Shown: positions 1 to 7,656 of the stretch, piece after piece
Numbering within the stretch: position 1 is the first letter of the stretch
Layout: the number at the start of each line of letters is the position of its first letter
NCBI GenBank assembly: GCA_036960565.1
Contig: JBALXQ010000001.1
Coordinates: 124,001-188,000, forward strand
DNA length: 64,000 bases
Reading direction: 5' to 3'
From: Bermanella sp036960565
Lineage (GTDB): Bacteria; Pseudomonadota; Gammaproteobacteria; Pseudomonadales; Oceanobacteraceae
Made by a program: the position numbers and the translations under genes
Notes under the pieces: generated by a model
Seen by the model: the letters and a program-made list of their open reading frames with translations, nothing else
The model's database searches: none
Told to the model about the DNA's origin: nothing

Positions 1-166
1 CGTGGCCCAGTTCTAGCCATTGGCTTAAATTTAATTCACGGCGTTTAGAACACACCGACTCACCAATATAAATAGTATCGGCAATACTGGTTTTGGCGTG
101 TTGATAAAAATCCAGCAGGGTCGGCTTGGGCCAAAAAAATAATACATTGCCCAGTGATAGCTTCAT
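1..166 (-). CDS. ubiV: UbiV, O2-independent ubiquinone hydroxylation protein (N-terminal part only)
   Basis: The minus strand from 166 down to the window edge encodes about 55 residues starting MKLSLGNVLFFWPKPTLLDF, followed by an IYIGESVCSKRREL motif. This matches the N-terminus of UbiV (YhbV), a U32-peptidase-like Fe-S protein that forms a heterodimer with UbiU and hydroxylates ubiquinone precursors without O2. The Cys of the VCSKRR motif would be the first cluster ligand. The start ATG is at 166, 67 bases downstream of ubiU, so the two are probably one transcript. The C-terminal part lies outside the window. Confidence 0.85.
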   Translation of the reverse strand, partial: MKLSLGNVLFFWPKPTLLDFYQHAKTSIADTIYIGESVCSKRRELNLSQWLELGH

Positions 167-233
167 GGATAAATCCTATTTTTTAACTGTGTAGACTTTC
201 TAAGGGCAAGTGCCATTCTTTTATAAATCGTGG

Positions 234-1226
234 CTACTGCCAGCTGCGCGCGTAAGCGCCCAGTGTGGTTTGTGAGCCTTCCGATAACAGCGCCAGTTGT
301 TTATTCCAGCTCTCTTGGGTTTTAAAACCATCGGCATCTTTCATTACTGCATCAATGGCTTGGCGCCACACACGGGTGACTTGGCGAGTGTAAGCCGGGC
401 TGCGTTGACGACCTTCAATTTTGAGCGAACAAATGCCCAACTTATACAATTCGGGCAGCAGCTCTAAAGTGTTAAGGCTAGTGGGTTCTTCCAAAGCGTG
501 GCTTAAATTACCATCTACCTCAAAGCGCCCTTTGCACAGGGTGGGGTAGCCTGCTTTTTCATCGTCGTTAAAACGGTCAATGAGCACATCATTTAAGCGG
601 CTCTCTAACCCTTGTTCGGTTTCAGTCCAGCGCACGTATTTGGCTGGGCTACAGGCGCCTACGGTATTGGGAGATTCGCCGGTCATGTAAGAACTTAAAT
701 AACAGCGGCCCTCGGCCATGATGCACAAGCTGCCATAGGCAAACACTTCTAAATCAAGCTCAGTGTCTTTTTTCAAATTGGCGACCTGCTGGTACGACAA
801 TACTCTGGGCAGTACCACGCGCTTAATGCCAAAAGGTTTGAAAAAATTAATGGCGGCGGCATTGGTGGCGCTGGCCTGTACCGACAGGTGTAACTCTAAA
901 TTGGGGTAATGGGTGGCGGCGTATTCCAGTACCGCAATGTTCGAGGCAATCAGCACATCGGCCCCTATGTCGTGGGCATGTTTGACCGAATCAAACCACA
1001 CCTGTGCCCGATCGGGATGCGCAAAGGTGTTAATGGCCACATGCACATGGGCATTTTTATTGTGGGCATACTGCACACCCTGGTTAAGTTGGCGCTCGTT
1101 AAAGTTCAAACCGGCAAAGTGACGGGCGTTGGTATCGTCTTTAAAACCCAAATACACGGCGTTGGCGCCTTCATCTACCGCGGCTTTTAAGGCAGCCAGG
1201 CTACCGGCAGGGGCCAAAAGTTCCAT
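234..1226 (-). CDS. ubiU: UbiU, U32-peptidase-like Fe-S protein of anaerobic ubiquinone synthesis
   Basis: 330 residues, full family length. UbiU works with UbiV in the O2-independent hydroxylation steps of ubiquinone biosynthesis, using prephenate-derived chemistry. The N-terminal MELLAPAGSLAALKAAVDEG is the typical U32 barrel start. Four cysteines at 168, 175, 192 and 231 (in GSLCIMAEGRC, GACSPAKY and PTLCKGRF) sit where the [4Fe-4S] ligands of E. coli UbiU are, shifted by one residue. It is followed by ubiV on the same strand and faces ubiT across a 160-base region with an FNR-like box, which suggests anaerobic induction. I am confident of the family and fairly confident of the U versus V assignment, because the neighbour is clearly V. 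Confidence 0.93.
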   Translation of the reverse strand: MELLAPAGSLAALKAAVDEGANAVYLGFKDDTNARHFAGLNFNERQLNQGVQYAHNKNAHVHVAINTFAHPDRAQVWFDSVKHAHDIGADVLIASNIAVLEYAATHYPNLELHLSVQASATNAAAINFFKPFGIKRVVLPRVLSYQQVANLKKDTELDLEVFAYGSLCIMAEGRCYLSSYMTGESPNTVGACSPAKYVRWTETEQGLESRLNDVLIDRFNDDEKAGYPTLCKGRFEVDGNLSHALEEPTSLNTLELLPELYKLGICSLKIEGRQRSPAYTRQVTRVWRQAIDAVMKDADGFKTQESWNKQLALLSEGSQTTLGAYARSWQ

Positions 1227-1315
1227 AGGGTGAGGTTCCTCTGTCTTGATGAATACTGGGGAATCGCCATGACCAAGTTGCCTTTAGGGGCTAAAAGCAC
1301 CAGAAGCACGGTTCC

Positions 1316-1329
1316 TTGATCTCGATTAA
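1316..1329. promoter_or_regulatory. FNR/ANR-like box between ubiU and ubiT
   Basis: TTGAT-ctcg-ATTAA matches the FNR consensus TTGAT-N4-ATCAA at 9 of 10 defined positions. It lies 90 bases upstream of the ubiU start and 58 upstream of the ubiT start, so it could serve either promoter. Control of ubiUVT by anaerobiosis is known in E. coli. The site assignment here is inference from sequence. Confidence 0.55.
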
Positions 1330-1386
1330 TACCCACAAAATATAGATTGGCTAAACTGGCCCTAGTTTGTTTTATGGAACCCTCAA

Positions 1387-2052
1387 ATGTTATTACCCAT
1401 GCGAGTTACTACTTTATTGGTAGGCAAGGCCAGGCCACTATTGGGAGCCTTGCCGATACTGGCTGCAGGCCTGTTGGTAAATAAGGCCAGGCCAGTGCTG
1501 GGGGCTATATCCGGCGGTACCTCAGAGCAATTGCTTAATAAGGCCAGCCCACTGTTGGGGTCTATACCTAAACGGGCGGCGAGCTTGTTGGTGAGTAAGG
1601 CCGACCCTTTGTTAAAAGTGGCCCGCAAGTTAGTGCCCAAGCCCATGCAAAACCAGGCGGTACTGCACGGCGTGAACCTGTTGGCGCGAGAATTTATCGA
1701 GCAAGGCGACATGGACTTCATGCAAGGCAAGGTCGCGCGAGTAGAAATTAAAGATGTAAACGTGGTTTGGCACTTTACCAAGGGTAACGATAAGTTGGTG
1801 ATGATAGACGGGCAGCCAGAACCCGATGTCACCTTCAGTGCCACCTTGGAAGCCTGTGTATTAATGGCCTCGCAAAAAGTAGACCCAGACACCTTGTTTT
1901 TTAATCGCGCCTTATTAATAAGTGGCGACACCGAACTGGGCCTAGAGATAAAAAACCTAATTGACCAATTTGATATTGAGCTTTTACCCAAGCCCGCGCG
2001 CAGCGTATTGGATGTGTGGTCGGCAAATTTATTGGAAGGCCAGCATGTCTGA
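1387..2052 (+). CDS. ubiT: UbiT, SCP2-domain ubiquinone accessory protein with a repeated N-terminus
   Basis: 221 residues. UbiT (YhbT) is an SCP2 lipid-binding accessory protein needed for O2-independent ubiquinone synthesis. The SCP2-like part runs from about residue 95 to 205 and contains the FMQGKVARVEIKD and PEPDVTFSATLEACVLMAS stretches. The N-terminal 80 residues are unusual: four copies of an amphipathic motif of the type LLVxKARPLLG start at residues 10, 29, 49 and 67. E. coli UbiT is about 174 residues, so this copy is longer mainly in that part. The gene is divergent from ubiU and overlaps the downstream hemerythrin gene by 8 bases. The name rests on the SCP2 domain plus the ubiUV context. 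Confidence 0.85.
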   Translation: MLLPMRVTTLLVGKARPLLGALPILAAGLLVNKARPVLGAISGGTSEQLLNKASPLLGSIPKRAASLLVSKADPLLKVARKLVPKPMQNQAVLHGVNLLAREFIEQGDMDFMQGKVARVEIKDVNVVWHFTKGNDKLVMIDGQPEPDVTFSATLEACVLMASQKVDPDTLFFNRALLISGDTELGLEIKNLIDQFDIELLPKPARSVLDVWSANLLEGQHV

Positions 2053-2578
2053 ACAACTTAATACAAAAAATGTAAGCACCCCGCAGATCACTGTAGAAGC
2101 GTTACTAGAAGACGATCACCACCGCATAGACCAGATGTACGACGATGTATTGCAGGCCGTGCTTAAAGAAAAACCGCCCATGAGCCAGAAGCTATTGTTT
2201 AAGCTGTTTAAAAGCGGTTTGCTGCGACATGTGCATTGGGAAGAAAAAATCTTGTTTCCGCTTTATGAAGAGCTAAGAAATGAACAGATGGCGGCTGAAG
2301 AGCCTGCTAGTGAGGCAGCAGGTGAAGAAGTTGTTGTGGATGATATGAAGCATACGCAATTACTACGTGAGCAACACGCCGAGATAGAGCAGCACCTAGA
2401 TGACTTGGAATCAGATCTAAGTGACGGTATGGAAGCCAGTGCTTTGCAATTATTGGGTGAGTTGTTAAAACATCATAACGACTATGAAGAGCGCACCTTG
2501 TATCCTGCGTTTGAGGCGCTGAACAGTGCTGAGATGAAGGAGAAATTGGTGGTGGCCATTAGTCGTGGGTTTAAGTAG
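2045..2578 (+). CDS. Hemerythrin-like HHE-domain protein
   Basis: 177 residues from ATG 2045, which overlaps the ubiT stop and suggests translational coupling. A longer frame begins at 1961 but runs inside ubiT and adds non-family sequence. Conserved di-iron ligand motifs of the HHE cation-binding family are visible in order: DDHHRID, RHVHWEEKILFP, REQHAEIEQHLDDL and LLKHHNDYEERTLYP. Such proteins bind O2 or NO or protect Fe-S enzymes. An Fe-S repair or gas-handling role beside UbiU/UbiV is plausible but inferred. It has a close paralogue at 49090-49536, near the nitrate locus. Confidence 0.85.
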   Translation: MSEQLNTKNVSTPQITVEALLEDDHHRIDQMYDDVLQAVLKEKPPMSQKLLFKLFKSGLLRHVHWEEKILFPLYEELRNEQMAAEEPASEAAGEEVVVDDMKHTQLLREQHAEIEQHLDDLESDLSDGMEASALQLLGELLKHHNDYEERTLYPAFEALNSAEMKEKLVVAISRGFK

Positions 2579-3161
2579 CTGGCGCTTGGCCTTTTTTAGT
2601 GGTTTTAATTGGGGGAGGGGATTGCTGTAAGACTTAAGCTAGATGTTTTTCCTTTGAAGGGGAGACCCCTTCTACCCCCATACTCCCCTTGTGGCCTTTG
2701 GTCATTTATATATTCGATTTGGCTTTTGCAATAAAGGTCACAAAACGTCGCGCTTTGTTATCTTGGCTAATTTGGTTTGGTAAAAGATTCAAAATCCTGA
2801 CTATTTTCCTGTCATATTCACAAAACAAATTGATATTAAGACACCTTTCACCGATAACACCCTGAATAAGTGTCGCTAAGACCGTGATTCAGGTGCCTAT
2901 GCTAGTGAGAGACGTAAAAGTTGGGAACAAGGCAAAACTGATTAATAACGGGTAAAGGGGACTTGTGTGAAAAACGTCCATTTTTCAAAGGATTAGAGTG
3001 CAAGTTAATTTTAAGATAGACGTAAAAAAAGCCCCCGTTTATTGACCAATTAAGATGTGGACGCCATGATAGCGGGCTTTAAAATAATAGCTGGCAAACA
3101 CGTCGCGAAAAGGCGTCTCCGGAAAAGACATCATAGCGACGTATAATAAACTGTTAAATGT
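2579..3161. other. Intergenic region with hairpins ahead of the small-gene array
   Basis: No convincing gene in 583 bases. A perfect 7-bp hairpin, GAAGGGG-aga-CCCCTTC, lies at 2656-2672. AAAGCCC at 3028-3034 pairs with GGGCTTT at 3074-3080, and between them is the TGTGGACGCC motif also seen in attC-like spacers. ACGTCGC at 3100-3106 pairs with GCGACGT at 3136-3142. GTTAAAT at 3153-3159 fits the GTTRRRY core of an integron recombination site and directly precedes the first small gene. I see no integrase gene here. Confidence 0.4.
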
Positions 3162-3473
3162 ATGAATCGAGTTCTAGCAATCATCGCAATAATGCTGCTT
3201 ATGTCTTGCGGTATTAATGAAACACGCCCTCTGTCCAGTAACAATAGACCTTATCTCGTAGTTTATGACTACGGTATGGGTGGCGTATGGCTACTCATAG
3301 ATGCACGTTCACCTAAGGAAATTGAATCTAAGTTTCCTAAGTTAAAAGCGTACGAAGATAAGCCTGATTGGATGACTGAAGAAGATAAAGCTCAATATAT
3401 AAATGATATAGAGAACATAAATTATCATTGGGATATTGATAAAAAACCAACTGGATGGCTGAAAGATCTATGA
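3162..3473 (+). CDS. Small lipoprotein of unknown function (cassette-like gene)
   Basis: 103 residues with a lipoprotein signal peptide ending in the lipobox LMSC (Cys16). The mature part has a YDYGMGGVWLLIDARSPKEI stretch followed by FPKL and PDWM. From memory this resembles a widespread small uncharacterised family with a YDYG-x-GG-x-W core, but I cannot name it. No strong ribosome site precedes ATG 3162, which follows a possible attC core at once, as is common for integron cassettes. The next spacer is the best attC-like site of the window. Confidence 0.7.
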   Translation: MNRVLAIIAIMLLMSCGINETRPLSSNNRPYLVVYDYGMGGVWLLIDARSPKEIESKFPKLKAYEDKPDWMTEEDKAQYINDIENINYHWDIDKKPTGWLKDL

Positions 3474-3482
3474 GTTCGGCAC

Positions 3483-3541
3483 ATTTAACAAGAAAAAGCA
3501 TTGGACGCGGTAAAGCTGCGCCCATGCTTTAAGCGTTAATT
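3483..3541 (+). repeat. attC-like integron recombination site
   Basis: A 59-base element begins with ATTTAAC (fits RYYYAAC) and ends with GTTAATT (GTTRRRY with one mismatch). Inside, AAAGCATTGGACGC pairs with GCGCCCATGCTTT apart from one unpaired A and one mismatch. The R''-L''-L'-R' order, the unpaired base on one arm and the length fit attC sites. It sits 9 bases after one small gene and 18 before the next. Confidence 0.65.
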
Positions 3542-3559
3542 TTTATAAATGGAATATCA

Positions 3560-4000
3560 ATGAAAAAACTTACTACTACTTTTTTGTTATTCGCCCTAGT
3601 CGGCTGCTCTGCTCCTTATCAAAAGCCTCAATCAGGCGACACCGCGATTCTTATGCTACCAGAGATTGATGGCTCCTCTACAAGAACATTCCACATTGGA
3701 AAACTTGATGGTAATGGATGTGCTATAAGGCCCTCTCGAGTTAAAGAAGAGAGCTATAGTCAAAAAGGCTTAGTCCACGTGCCAGCTGGTGAAGACTTCT
3801 TTTTAAGTGTTAGGTCGAGGTCAAATAAAACGTTCTGTAAAGGCAGTGCCGCCATGAATTTGGAAAAAGATAAGACCTATGACCCTATTATCTTGTCATT
3901 TTCTTCGTATTGCGCAATCAGAATTATTGAGAAGACTGAAGGTGAAAAGGGGAAAACTATAGATACAAGACCTTTGTATAGTGGTTGTATAAAAAAATAA
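3560..4000 (+). CDS. Four-cysteine lipoprotein, family A copy 1 (unknown function)
   Basis: 146 residues with signal peptide and lipobox LVGC (Cys16). The mature domain carries GDTAILMLPEIDG, a TFHIGKLDGNGC segment, VHVPAGEDFFLSV, a KTFCKGSAAM segment and SSYCAIRI. The order of these blocks and cysteines matches the lipoprotein at 8242-8895 (KFTLDG...ENC, FKVPANEEFRFYL, NTFCFAHVSF, TDCTFDI), so the two look like divergent paralogues. I infer a small beta-rich domain with disulfides in the periplasm. The gene lies between two attC-like sites and all its neighbours share the plus strand. Function unknown. Confidence 0.72.
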   Translation: MKKLTTTFLLFALVGCSAPYQKPQSGDTAILMLPEIDGSSTRTFHIGKLDGNGCAIRPSRVKEESYSQKGLVHVPAGEDFFLSVRSRSNKTFCKGSAAMNLEKDKTYDPIILSFSSYCAIRIIEKTEGEKGKTIDTRPLYSGCIKK

Positions 4001-4085
4001 AATTAACAAAGCCATTAATAATTCGCATACAAAAAAACGTGGACTGGATGGCATCCCATGCCGCCTCTTATGGCAGGCGTCATGC
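4001..4085 (+). repeat. attC-like site
   Basis: Starts directly after the preceding stop codon with AATTAAC and ends with GTCATGC. The outer arms TTAACAAAGCCATTAA and TTATGGCAGGCGTCA pair around GCCAT/ATGGC with one unpaired T. The central part holds a second hairpin around GGATGGCATCC. The core sites are degenerate compared with RYYYAAC and GTTRRRY, so confidence is moderate. Confidence 0.5.
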
Positions 4086-4104
4086 CTAATTTAATTAGGA
4101 TTAT

Positions 4105-4413
4105 ATGAAAGTAATAGTATTCGTATTATCAAATATTATATTAACCCTCATCTTATTAGAGCTTTATCTGTATTTTAATAAAAAATGCAAGGAGCCAAAT
4201 AAGATGAAGAATTTACTAATATTCGGAATTTCATCACAGGTTGTCATACTTGGCTCACTAGCATCGTATTTTTTCCTTGCCAGTACTTTAACGCTTTCTG
4301 CAAGGAGCTCTGAACTTCCATACGGTGCAATGTTTTGGGGAGGAGTAATGTTATTATATCTATTTAAAAGGTTTTTCAAGGTTGTAAATATTATAATTGA
4401 AAAAAAGGTATAA
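4105..4413 (+). CDS. Small integral membrane protein
   Basis: 102 residues, very AT-rich, with three predicted membrane segments (about residues 2-22, 34-60 and 70-90). The loop after the first segment is rich in lysine (NKKCKEPNKMKN), suggesting a cytoplasmic side. A TTAGGA sequence before ATG 4105 could be the ribosome site. No family recognised. Its stop codon overlaps the next attC-like site, a compact cassette arrangement. Confidence 0.55.
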   Translation: MKVIVFVLSNIILTLILLELYLYFNKKCKEPNKMKNLLIFGISSQVVILGSLASYFFLASTLTLSARSSELPYGAMFWGGVMLLYLFKRFFKVVNIIIEKKV

Positions 4414-4466
4414 CAATGCAATGCACAACCCCACTGCGGGCTATGCTGGACTCGCGGGCGTTAGCT
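4408..4466 (+). repeat. Possible attC-like site
   Basis: Begins GTATAAC overlapping the preceding stop and ends GCGGGCGTTAGCT. The TATAACAA beginning and GCGGGCGTTAG end resemble Vibrio-type repeats, but pairing between the arms is poor (GCA/TGC and CCC/GGG only). The next start codon lies 6 bases beyond. Weaker than the sites at 3483 and 4824. Confidence 0.4.
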
Positions 4467-4472
4467 GAGTAA

Positions 4473-4811
4473 ATGATCGAAGTTCCTCAGCTCGGAAATA
4501 GATTTCTTATTACGCTTGTTGGATTCTTTGATCTAGGCTTCTTGGCGAAAAAACAAGATGGTAGTGATGTCCAGTTGCGGGTTCCAGAAATGAAAGAAGA
4601 GCTAGTGGCATCATTTCGAAATCGGAGTTTCCCTCCTGTGAAGACTGATTTTGATGAACATTTAGGTAAACAGCTCTGGGTGTATGAATTTGCAGAGTAC
4701 CCTACACGAGTAAGTCAGTACTCCCAATTGGAGTTGGATTTAAAGATAAAACGATCCACACCCGCTATTATGGTGTGGAATAATAAACTTAATGATTTTC
4801 CCAAGAAATAA
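4473..4811 (+). CDS. Hypothetical protein, 112 residues
   Basis: No signal peptide or membrane span. A hydrophobic N-terminal strand (NRFLITLVGFFDLGF) is followed by a charged, mixed alpha/beta-looking sequence with LWVYEFAEYPTRVSQYSQLE and a lysine-rich end. No recognised family. It starts 6 bases after an attC-like end and has no visible ribosome site, as in many cassette genes. Another attC-like site follows 12 bases after its stop. Confidence 0.5.
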   Translation: MIEVPQLGNRFLITLVGFFDLGFLAKKQDGSDVQLRVPEMKEELVASFRNRSFPPVKTDFDEHLGKQLWVYEFAEYPTRVSQYSQLELDLKIKRSTPAIMVWNNKLNDFPKK

Positions 4812-4823
4812 TTAATTAAGATC

Positions 4824-4883
4824 ACCTAATAAGGCGCTCAAGCTTTGGACGTGCTTTGCACGCCACTTAGTTTGGCGTTATGC
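4824..4883 (+). repeat. attC-like site
   Basis: Begins ACCTAAT and ends GGCGTTATGC. The core hairpin GGACGTG-ctttg-CACGCC leaves one A unpaired, and the flanks CTCAAGCTTT and ACTTAGTTTGG can partly pair. The 60-base length and motif order resemble known attC sites of marine gammaproteobacteria. The ribosome site of the next gene (AAGGA) follows directly. Confidence 0.6.
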
Positions 4884-4895
4884 AAAAGGATAAAT

Positions 4896-5534
4896 ATGTA
4901 CCGAATTAGTAAATTAATAATATGCTTGGCAATTATATGTTTGTCGTCTTGTTCGACTACAAGCCAAAAAGATGTAAGTGATTTTGAAAAGACATCTGCT
5001 GATATTTATTTCGTTCCTATAGGCCCACTTGCACCAGAGTATATTGTTAGCTTGGCAACTTATTATGAAGACGTATTCAATTTAAATATTGGTATTACTC
5101 CTCCTCTTCCATATAGTTCCAAAGTATATAACTCCGAACGCAAACAACTTATCGCTCAAGAGCTCATTACTCTAATGCGAGAAACATTTGATAGCGTTTA
5201 TCAAAATGAAAAAGCTATATTTATTGGTGTTACGCATAGTGATATGTACATAGAAGGTAAGAGTTGGCGTTTTGCTTATGCTCAACGTCAAGGACTGAAT
5301 TACGCTGTACACTCAAGTTCTCGTACTTCAAGAAAACAACAGCCAAAATTTTTAGATATAAAAAATGTACACCCAGGGTTGAGAAAAATGATTACAAAAA
5401 CAGTTGGGCTTCTCCATTACAGAAAGCCAATGAATTCTAATCCGGAGAGCGTATTATACAACCGTGTTTTGGGTCTTGATGACTTAAATATTATTAATGA
5501 ATCTACCGTGTATAAAGATATTCTTGATCTATAG
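4896..5534 (+). CDS. Lipoprotein resembling an archaemetzincin without the zinc-binding HExxH (copy 1)
   Basis: 212 residues from ATG 4896 after AAGGA; an upstream in-frame start at 4845 lies inside the attC-like site. Lipobox LSSC, Cys19. The mature part follows the archaemetzincin layout: IYFVPIGPLAPEYIVSLA with FNLNIGI, then AIFIGVTHSDMYI, then RKMITKTVGLLH and SNPESVLY. In active enzymes the last block reads HExxHxxGLxH followed by a CVM turn. Here the first two His and the Glu are replaced (K164, M165, K168) while G171, L172 and H174 remain. I infer a non-catalytic relative, probably periplasmic. It is clearly paralogous to the gene at 12123-12794. Confidence 0.65.
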   Translation: MYRISKLIICLAIICLSSCSTTSQKDVSDFEKTSADIYFVPIGPLAPEYIVSLATYYEDVFNLNIGITPPLPYSSKVYNSERKQLIAQELITLMRETFDSVYQNEKAIFIGVTHSDMYIEGKSWRFAYAQRQGLNYAVHSSSRTSRKQQPKFLDIKNVHPGLRKMITKTVGLLHYRKPMNSNPESVLYNRVLGLDDLNIINESTVYKDILDL

Positions 5535-5672
5535 ACAAAATGTAGAAATACACTGGATCAGGTCTTGGGCTTTGCCTGAGGGCACAATACAAACCTGCCC
5601 CATCACCTGTTTGACCCCATCAGCTGTTTCTTTAGCCGCTGAGAATAGTTACAATTTTTAAAGGATAGTGTT

Positions 5673-6461
5673 TTGGATTTCAACGAAGACAAGCTTAGAT
5701 TGGAAATAAATAAATCTAAAGTTAACCCCAATGCTGGGCTGTCGATAGAAGATCAACTTAAATCTGCATTTGACGGCATTGATAAACCCCAGGTCAAGGC
5801 AAAATCAATCCCTAAGCCTGCAGCAATAAAAACGAGCCCTAAGCCGGCAGCAATAAAGGCGAGCTCTAAGCCCGCAGCAACAAAGGCGACCCCGAAGCCT
5901 GCAGTGATAAAGGCGAGCCCTAAGCCCGTAGCAATAAAGGCGACCACCAAGCCAGCACCAATAAAGGCGACCGAGTTTAATAGGATTATTCCTCTCAGTA
6001 CTGATATTCGGAAATTAATATACAGAGATAATTCGGGTGAAACCTTGAGCGTAAGGGATTATTTCCGGAAGGTTATTAGGTTCAATGAAACTGTGACACT
6101 AGGTCACGTTTTGGCCGAAGAAGGTAAGGTGTTCACGGATAAGAGCATACTTAATAATTACGGCGACTCTTGTAATAGCGTTGCCCATGCAATGGCGCTG
6201 TGCAAAGTTAAGCAAGAAAGTTTTATGTTTACCGACAAGGAAATCTTAATGCTTGTCGGAGCCGGAGGCAATTCAGTGGCTCACCTAATAGCAGCGTCAG
6301 GCAACATTGAGCGTATGTCGTTTACAGATATTGAAATATTTGGCATGAGGAATGATAAGGGCGAAAGTGTCGCCAATCTCTTAGCGGCTAAAGGAATTAA
6401 ATTCACAAACAAAGCTTTCAACCCTATTAGAAAAGAGATATTCAAGATAATAGCGGTATAA
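5673..6461 (+). CDS. Protein with 9-residue KPAxIKA repeats and ankyrin-like C-terminal repeats
   Basis: 262 residues, TTG start at 5673 after AAGGA at 5661. Residues 46-99 are six tandem copies of a 9-residue unit of the type xPKPAAIKA, a basic proline/alanine linker like those of TonB or histone-H1-type tails. From about residue 150 there are ankyrin-like helical repeats of about 35 residues with the cores CNSVAHAMAL, GNSVAHLIAASG and GESVANLLAAKG, each preceded by FTDKEI- or FTDIEI-type helices. No signal peptide, so probably cytoplasmic. Function unknown; a protein-binding role is inferred. The five genes before it are also plus strand, but the preceding spacer is not a clear attC site. 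Confidence 0.65.
   Translation: MDFNEDKLRLEINKSKVNPNAGLSIEDQLKSAFDGIDKPQVKAKSIPKPAAIKTSPKPAAIKASSKPAATKATPKPAVIKASPKPVAIKATTKPAPIKATEFNRIIPLSTDIRKLIYRDNSGETLSVRDYFRKVIRFNETVTLGHVLAEEGKVFTDKSILNNYGDSCNSVAHAMALCKVKQESFMFTDKEILMLVGAGGNSVAHLIAASGNIERMSFTDIEIFGMRNDKGESVANLLAAKGIKFTNKAFNPIRKEIFKIIAV
5808..5969 (+). repeat. 27-bp in-gene tandem repeat, six copies
   Basis: 162 bases, six imperfect copies of a 27-base unit around CCTAAGCCYGCAGCAATAAA, encoding the KPAxIKA linker. Copies differ at several third positions and a few amino acids, so the array is not freshly expanded, but it could still vary in length between strains. Confidence 0.75.
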
Positions 6462-6538
6462 TACAAGTAGTCCCTGCCACAGTTTCCTTGAGGTTAAGTC
6501 TAAGGAAATACCATGGGTACACCAGTAGCTACGGGGCA

Positions 6539-6574
6539 GGTCTTGTCTTTTTCCTAAGGGGATAACGCAAGACC
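6539..6574. repeat. Hairpin spacer element with CCTAAGGGGATAACGCAA core
   Basis: GGTCTTG at 6539-6545 pairs with CAAGACC at 6568-6574 around a loop containing CCTAAGGGGATAACG. Related cores occur in two other spacers of the same gene run: CCTGAGGGCACAATACAA at 5575-5592 and ACTTAAGGGCATAACGCAA at 7708-7726. Possibly a divergent recombination-site half, but it does not fit the usual attC polarity. Confidence 0.4.
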
Positions 6575-6679
6575 TAATACTTTTTAGTTTCAATAAGTGT
6601 CGCTATTACAGTTACGAGTATCCTGTATTGTTTAGCTTATTGTCATGAACAATTATAAAAAACGTACTGGATAAATAGT

Positions 6680-7423
6680 ATGAAGATATCGTCACTCATT
6701 TTACTTACTCTTCTTTCCGTTGAGGCCCATTCATCGTGCGTAATACTTCTACATGGTCTGGCCAGATCAGAAAGCTCGATGGAGAAGATGGAACAGCGCC
6801 TTTCTAATAGCGGTTATATTGCCGTCAATCTAGGTTACCCCTCTAGAGAGTATCCAATTGAAATTCTTGCAGATAAAGCCATTAAACCCGCACTGGCAAA
6901 ATGCCCAGCTGGTGAAGAGGTAAATTTTGTTACGCATTCTCTTGGTGGTATTTTAGTTAGACAGTATTTAAGTGTTAACACAATCCCTGAATTGGGCAGA
7001 GTGGTTATGCTAGGGCCGCCAAATAAAGGCAGCGAAGTAGTGGATAAGTTAGGTGAAATGCCAGGCTTTCACTTTATAAATGGCGATGCCGGTTTACAGC
7101 TTGGCACGGGTCATCTTAGTGTGCCAAATACTCTTGGCCCGGCAAACTTCGACCTAGGTATCATTGCTGGGAATTGGACTATCAACTGGATATTATCATC
7201 ACTTATACCGAATACAGATGATGGAAAAGTTTCTATTGAGCGAACCAAATTAGATGGAATGAATGATCACTTGGAAATGCCTGTAACTCATCCCTTCATG
7301 ATGAAAAATGACAGTGTTATATCTCAGGTTATCTACTATCTAAAAAATGGACAGTTCGAACGAGCGCCAAGCCATAACAAACCAAACAAGAAAGACGCGC
7401 AAGATACAGATGCCTCTTCTTGA
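6680..7423 (+). CDS. Secreted alpha/beta-hydrolase (lipase/esterase family)
   Basis: 247 residues with a signal peptide (MKISSLILLTLLSVEAHSS). The alpha/beta fold is marked by CVILLHGLARSESSM (oxyanion region) and by the nucleophile elbow THSLGG, with Ser about residue 97. A DDGKVS stretch and a THPFMM stretch near the C-terminus are good candidates for the catalytic Asp and His. The size and GPPNKGSEVVD block match small EstA/LipA-like esterases. The tail is hydrophilic (HNKPNKKDAQD). The substrate is unknown. It lies among plus-strand genes of the cassette-like run; no lipase chaperone is visible. Confidence 0.78.
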   Translation: MKISSLILLTLLSVEAHSSCVILLHGLARSESSMEKMEQRLSNSGYIAVNLGYPSREYPIEILADKAIKPALAKCPAGEEVNFVTHSLGGILVRQYLSVNTIPELGRVVMLGPPNKGSEVVDKLGEMPGFHFINGDAGLQLGTGHLSVPNTLGPANFDLGIIAGNWTINWILSSLIPNTDDGKVSIERTKLDGMNDHLEMPVTHPFMMKNDSVISQVIYYLKNGQFERAPSHNKPNKKDAQDTDASS

Positions 7424-7464
7424 AGCATTCTGTGTAGTAAGTATTAAATAATAGGTAGTTATAT

Positions 7465-7599
7465 ATGAGTCAAGCTATAACCGGAATTAGTGATAGTGCT
7501 TACGCTATTGGTGCCATCACAGTTTTTGCATTTTCTTTTGGCTATGGATTTCTTTCTCCTTACCTTAAGAGAAAAGGTGTATCTGAAAAAAAGCATTAG
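7465..7599 (+). CDS. 44-residue single-pass membrane microprotein
   Basis: Begins MSQAITGISDSAYAIGAITV and has one hydrophobic span (about residues 12-33) rich in glycine and phenylalanine, then a basic tail (LKRKGVSEKKH). An AGGTAG sequence precedes ATG 7465. It starts 41 bases after the esterase gene and may be co-transcribed. The positive-inside tail predicts an outside N-terminus. No family recognised; small membrane regulators and phage-type coat peptides have this design. Confidence 0.45.
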   Translation: MSQAITGISDSAYAIGAITVFAFSFGYGFLSPYLKRKGVSEKKH

Positions 7600-7656
7600 T
7601 AATCGTTAAAGTGTCGGTTGTGTTTCTATTACTTGGTGGAACTTATGTTTATCGGA

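Noticed and set aside
1961..2044. Longer start for the first hemerythrin gene
   Set aside because: The extra 28 residues come from a frame inside ubiT and show no family similarity; ATG 2045 overlaps the ubiT stop in the usual coupled way.
2865..6605. Shared 14-mer AATAAGTGTCGCTA at 2865 and 6592
   Set aside because: In 64 kb several 14-base repeats are expected by chance, and the flanks do not extend the match.
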